This document shows positions 13,419 to 14,907 of a stretch of DNA of 14,907 bases, piece after piece. The stretch spans positions 1 through 14,907 of the forward strand of contig DTYO01000028.1 of assembly GCA_012961845.1 (NCBI GenBank). Direction: 5' to 3'. The position numbers and the translations under genes are program-made. Numbering within the stretch: the stretch's first letter is position 1; each line of letters opens with the position of its first letter. Below the pieces are notes generated by a model. That model saw nothing but the letters and a program-made list of their open reading frames with translations. It was not told where the DNA came from and did not search any database. The DNA is from Thermodesulfobacteriaceae bacterium (GTDB lineage: Bacteria; Desulfobacterota; Dissulfuribacteria; Dissulfuribacterales; UBA3076).

Positions 13419-14441
13419 TTACCACCTTTTTTTCCTGATTAGCCTATGATAGGCCTCCTGAAGCAGGATGAAATCATCGTGTCTCCCGCCCTTGTCGGGA
13501 TGCAGCTGCTGGGCCTTCTTCCTGAAAATACTTATAATCTCACTTTCTGTCATGGCTTTGAACTCGTCCTGGTTTATCCCCATGATATCGAAATATCTCT
13601 TTTCAGATGAGCTGGGCGGCGGCTGCCATGCCCCTCCCGGGCCGCCTCCTGAAAATCCAGGTCTTCGTCCTGCACCGGCATCCCTGAAAGAAATATCAAA
13701 ATACTGGAAAAGATATCTCCTGAGATAAGGGTGGAGACCCCGGCCTTCAGACCATGGAACTGCACCCGAATCCAGAAATGCAGTGTCCCTGTTCATGTTG
13801 CACAGTTCCTCCAGGAAATACTGATCCATGAGGTCCTGGTCCTGCACATCCGGAATAAACCGAGACAACCTGGGATAAAACCGCCTCGGTAGATCGAATA
13901 CAGCGTACAGGTAGCCCTTCATCTCCCAGGGCCTGAGGCCAAATTCCATGAATTCAATCAGGTGTTCTATCTCATCCCTGGACCTGTTCAGCAGTTGCCT
14001 GAAAAACGGCAGCGGCCTTGCGGCAAGCTCCTCCAGGTCGATCTGGCAGAACTTCAGAAAACACAGCCTGCGCCTGTCGAAACCGAGTATGTCTCTCAAC
14101 AGCTCATGGAGTTCTTCAGAACCATGTTTTTTGCCGTATCTTTTCTCCCTGGAACGACAACCGAACCGTTCAGCCACCCTGCGCACCTCGGGATCCAAAA
14201 AAGGCCAAAAAAGTCTTTCCAGGTCATCATAATCGACCTCCAGGCCCTGTGACGAGATGGCATCTTCCACTACCGGATCAATATAATATGCCTTCTCGGT
14301 CACAGCCACCACATAGTCGCCTGGATCAAACCCGAGATCGAACAGCTCCCTGTAAAGCCAGTTCCCGGATTCATCCTGGTACGAATGCCTAATTACGAAT
14401 CTGAGCCTGCCGTCAGGTTGACGTTTACCAGCTAAATACAT
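13419..14441 (-). CDS. Protein with C-terminal J domain and uncharacterised N-terminal region
   Basis: The 340-residue protein carries a J domain at its very end (about 283-338), with YFDIMGINQDEF, IFRKKAQQL and the HPD motif at 314-316 followed by KGG. This is the element that stimulates ATP hydrolysis of Hsp70 (DnaK). Classical DnaJ has it at the N-terminus, and the zinc-finger and substrate domains are missing. Residues 1-240 are soluble, rich in charged and aromatic residues (for example RELFDLGFDPGDYVVAV) and match no family I can name. A Gly/Pro/Ser-rich linker (about 255-278) connects the parts. It may be a dedicated co-chaperone for one client. The Shine-Dalgarno is weak. kdsB follows after 69 nt. 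Confidence 0.75.
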   Translation of the reverse strand: MYLAGKRQPDGRLRFVIRHSYQDESGNWLYRELFDLGFDPGDYVVAVTEKAYYIDPVVEDAISSQGLEVDYDDLERLFWPFLDPEVRRVAERFGCRSREKRYGKKHGSEELHELLRDILGFDRRRLCFLKFCQIDLEELAARPLPFFRQLLNRSRDEIEHLIEFMEFGLRPWEMKGYLYAVFDLPRRFYPRLSRFIPDVQDQDLMDQYFLEELCNMNRDTAFLDSGAVPWSEGRGLHPYLRRYLFQYFDISFRDAGAGRRPGFSGGGPGGAWQPPPSSSEKRYFDIMGINQDEFKAMTESEIISIFRKKAQQLHPDKGGRHDDFILLQEAYHRLIRKKRW

Positions 14442-14542
14442 GGCGGATCACAATTGCACACAGAAATGTTCCGAGTTCGTGGCCTGGGCTTGTTCAGCAT
14501 ATATCTGGATCTCTCCTGCCACATTATCCTGTAGGCAGTCAT
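14432..14542 (-). CDS. Small ORF of 36 codons bridging the HAD and J-domain genes (doubtful)
   Basis: An ATG directly abuts the HAD stop (TAAATG). It opens a 36-codon frame, MTAYRIMWQERSRYMLNKPR onwards, ending CNCDPPCI. Its TAG lies inside the first codons of the J-domain gene (10-nt overlap in another frame). The arrangement would couple translation of the J-domain gene, which lacks a good Shine-Dalgarno, to the HAD gene. The peptide is basic with three cysteines near its end and resembles nothing I know. It may equally be chance in a 101-bp gap. Confidence 0.2.
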   Translation of the reverse strand: MTAYRIMWQERSRYMLNKPRPRTRNISVCNCDPPCI

Positions 14543-14907
14543 TTACCGGATCAGTGCCATTATTTCAGTCCATGACCTGACCCTCAGGTATGGAGTATAT
14601 TTTCGGTTCCATGGCTGATCAAATACAATGGAACCAATGCCCATGTCAAAGAGTTCCTGACATGTCTCCAGATGATCCTCCACAAAGTACCTGATGCCCA
14701 AATCCCTGAGAACCTGCCCCTTGGCCGAATGGTGGCCGGTTGCAATCACATTTATCCGCTGCAGCGGGACACCCTGAAGAATTGTTGACAGCCATTTTTC
14801 AATCGGTTCTTTTACAGGCCGGGCTGTAACGAAAGTCAATAACGCCTGTCCTGCCAGTTCCGTCAGCGCTTCACCTGCCCCGGAAATGGGCTTCAGTGAC
14901 ACCCCGA
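14543..14907 (-). CDS. HAD-superfamily hydrolase, 5'(3')-nucleotidase-like, C-terminal part
   Basis: The frame is open to the right edge, so the gene is cut and its N-terminus, which would hold the catalytic DxDxT motif, is outside the window. Visible are GAGEALTEL, the strand ending FVTARP (HAD motif II, Thr and Arg), WLSTILQG, the motif III lysine in HHSAKGQVLRDLGI, and motif IV as YFVEDHLETC (Glu-Asp). IVFDQPWNRK, common in deoxyribonucleotidase-like members, follows. These point to a phosphohydrolase of the NT5C-like group; the substrate is unknown. A GTG at 14902 could serve as a start but would leave no motif I, so I treat the gene as partial. The J-domain gene follows after 101 nt. Confidence 0.7.
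   Translation of the reverse strand, partial: GVSLKPISGAGEALTELAGQALLTFVTARPVKEPIEKWLSTILQGVPLQRINVIATGHHSAKGQVLRDLGIRYFVEDHLETCQELFDMGIGSIVFDQPWNRKYTPYLRVRSWTEIMALIR

Noticed and set aside
1..14907. tRNA or rRNA genes, CRISPR arrays, insertion sequences
   Set aside because: I saw no cloverleaf-like stretch, no regularly spaced repeats and no transposase or integrase coding sequence. The only element-like structure is the inverted repeat at 9795-9895.

Overview
The window looks like a chromosomal segment of a Gram-negative, LPS-making bacterium. The most likely group is the sulfate-reducing Desulfobacterota (Desulfovibrionales-like). This rests on the gene set yicC / RemA-like (DUF370) / gmk / rlmB next to DUF4416, a stand-alone heptose kinase (hldE1 without the nucleotidyltransferase half), kdsB, waaA and a type III pantothenate kinase. 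Assignment to the group is inference from gene content; no 16S rRNA or other marker of taxonomy lies in the window. Base composition is mid-range (about 50% G+C by eye), with no obvious foreign block except the AT-richer gap at 9505-9896.

Layout, left to right. (1) Positions 1-5018, all on the minus strand, are the merged str/S10 ribosomal operon read right to left: rpsL, rpsG, tuf, rpsJ, rplC, rplD, rplW, rplB and the first 26 nt of rpsS. fusA, normally between rpsG and tuf, is absent. rplB has an apparent one-base deletion in an A run at codons 4-5. (2) Positions 5019-5328 are a divergent control region. It holds a strong sigma70-type promoter and an attenuator-like leader for the ribosomal operon on the minus strand, and a nested hairpin in front of coaX on the plus strand. 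(3) coaX (5329-6117, plus) is the only plus-strand gene and ends at an intrinsic terminator (6225-6272). (4) Positions 6288-14907 are again all on the minus strand. In transcription order they are: a partial HAD hydrolase, a protein with a C-terminal J domain, kdsB, a Trm112-like zinc protein, hldE1 (rfaE1), DUF4416, yicC, [a 392-bp gap with a long inverted repeat], remA-like, gmk, rlmB, waaA.

How the genes fit together. kdsB makes CMP-Kdo, hldE1 makes the heptose bisphosphate precursor and waaA transfers Kdo to lipid A, so this stretch is inner-core LPS biosynthesis. It is interleaved with RNA metabolism and nucleotide genes (yicC, gmk, rlmB) and a Trm112-type zinc protein. Stop/start overlaps (ATGA or GTGA) join kdsB-trm112 and hldE1-DUF4416, and within the ribosomal operon rplD-rplW (ATGA) and rplW-rplB (TAATG), so translation is probably coupled at these joints.

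I found no convincing new defence or mobile system. The points most worth checking are the rplB frameshift, the missing fusA with short repeats flanking tuf, the dominance of AUA codons in tuf, the attenuator-like rpsL leader, and the 101-bp inverted-repeat element right behind yicC.
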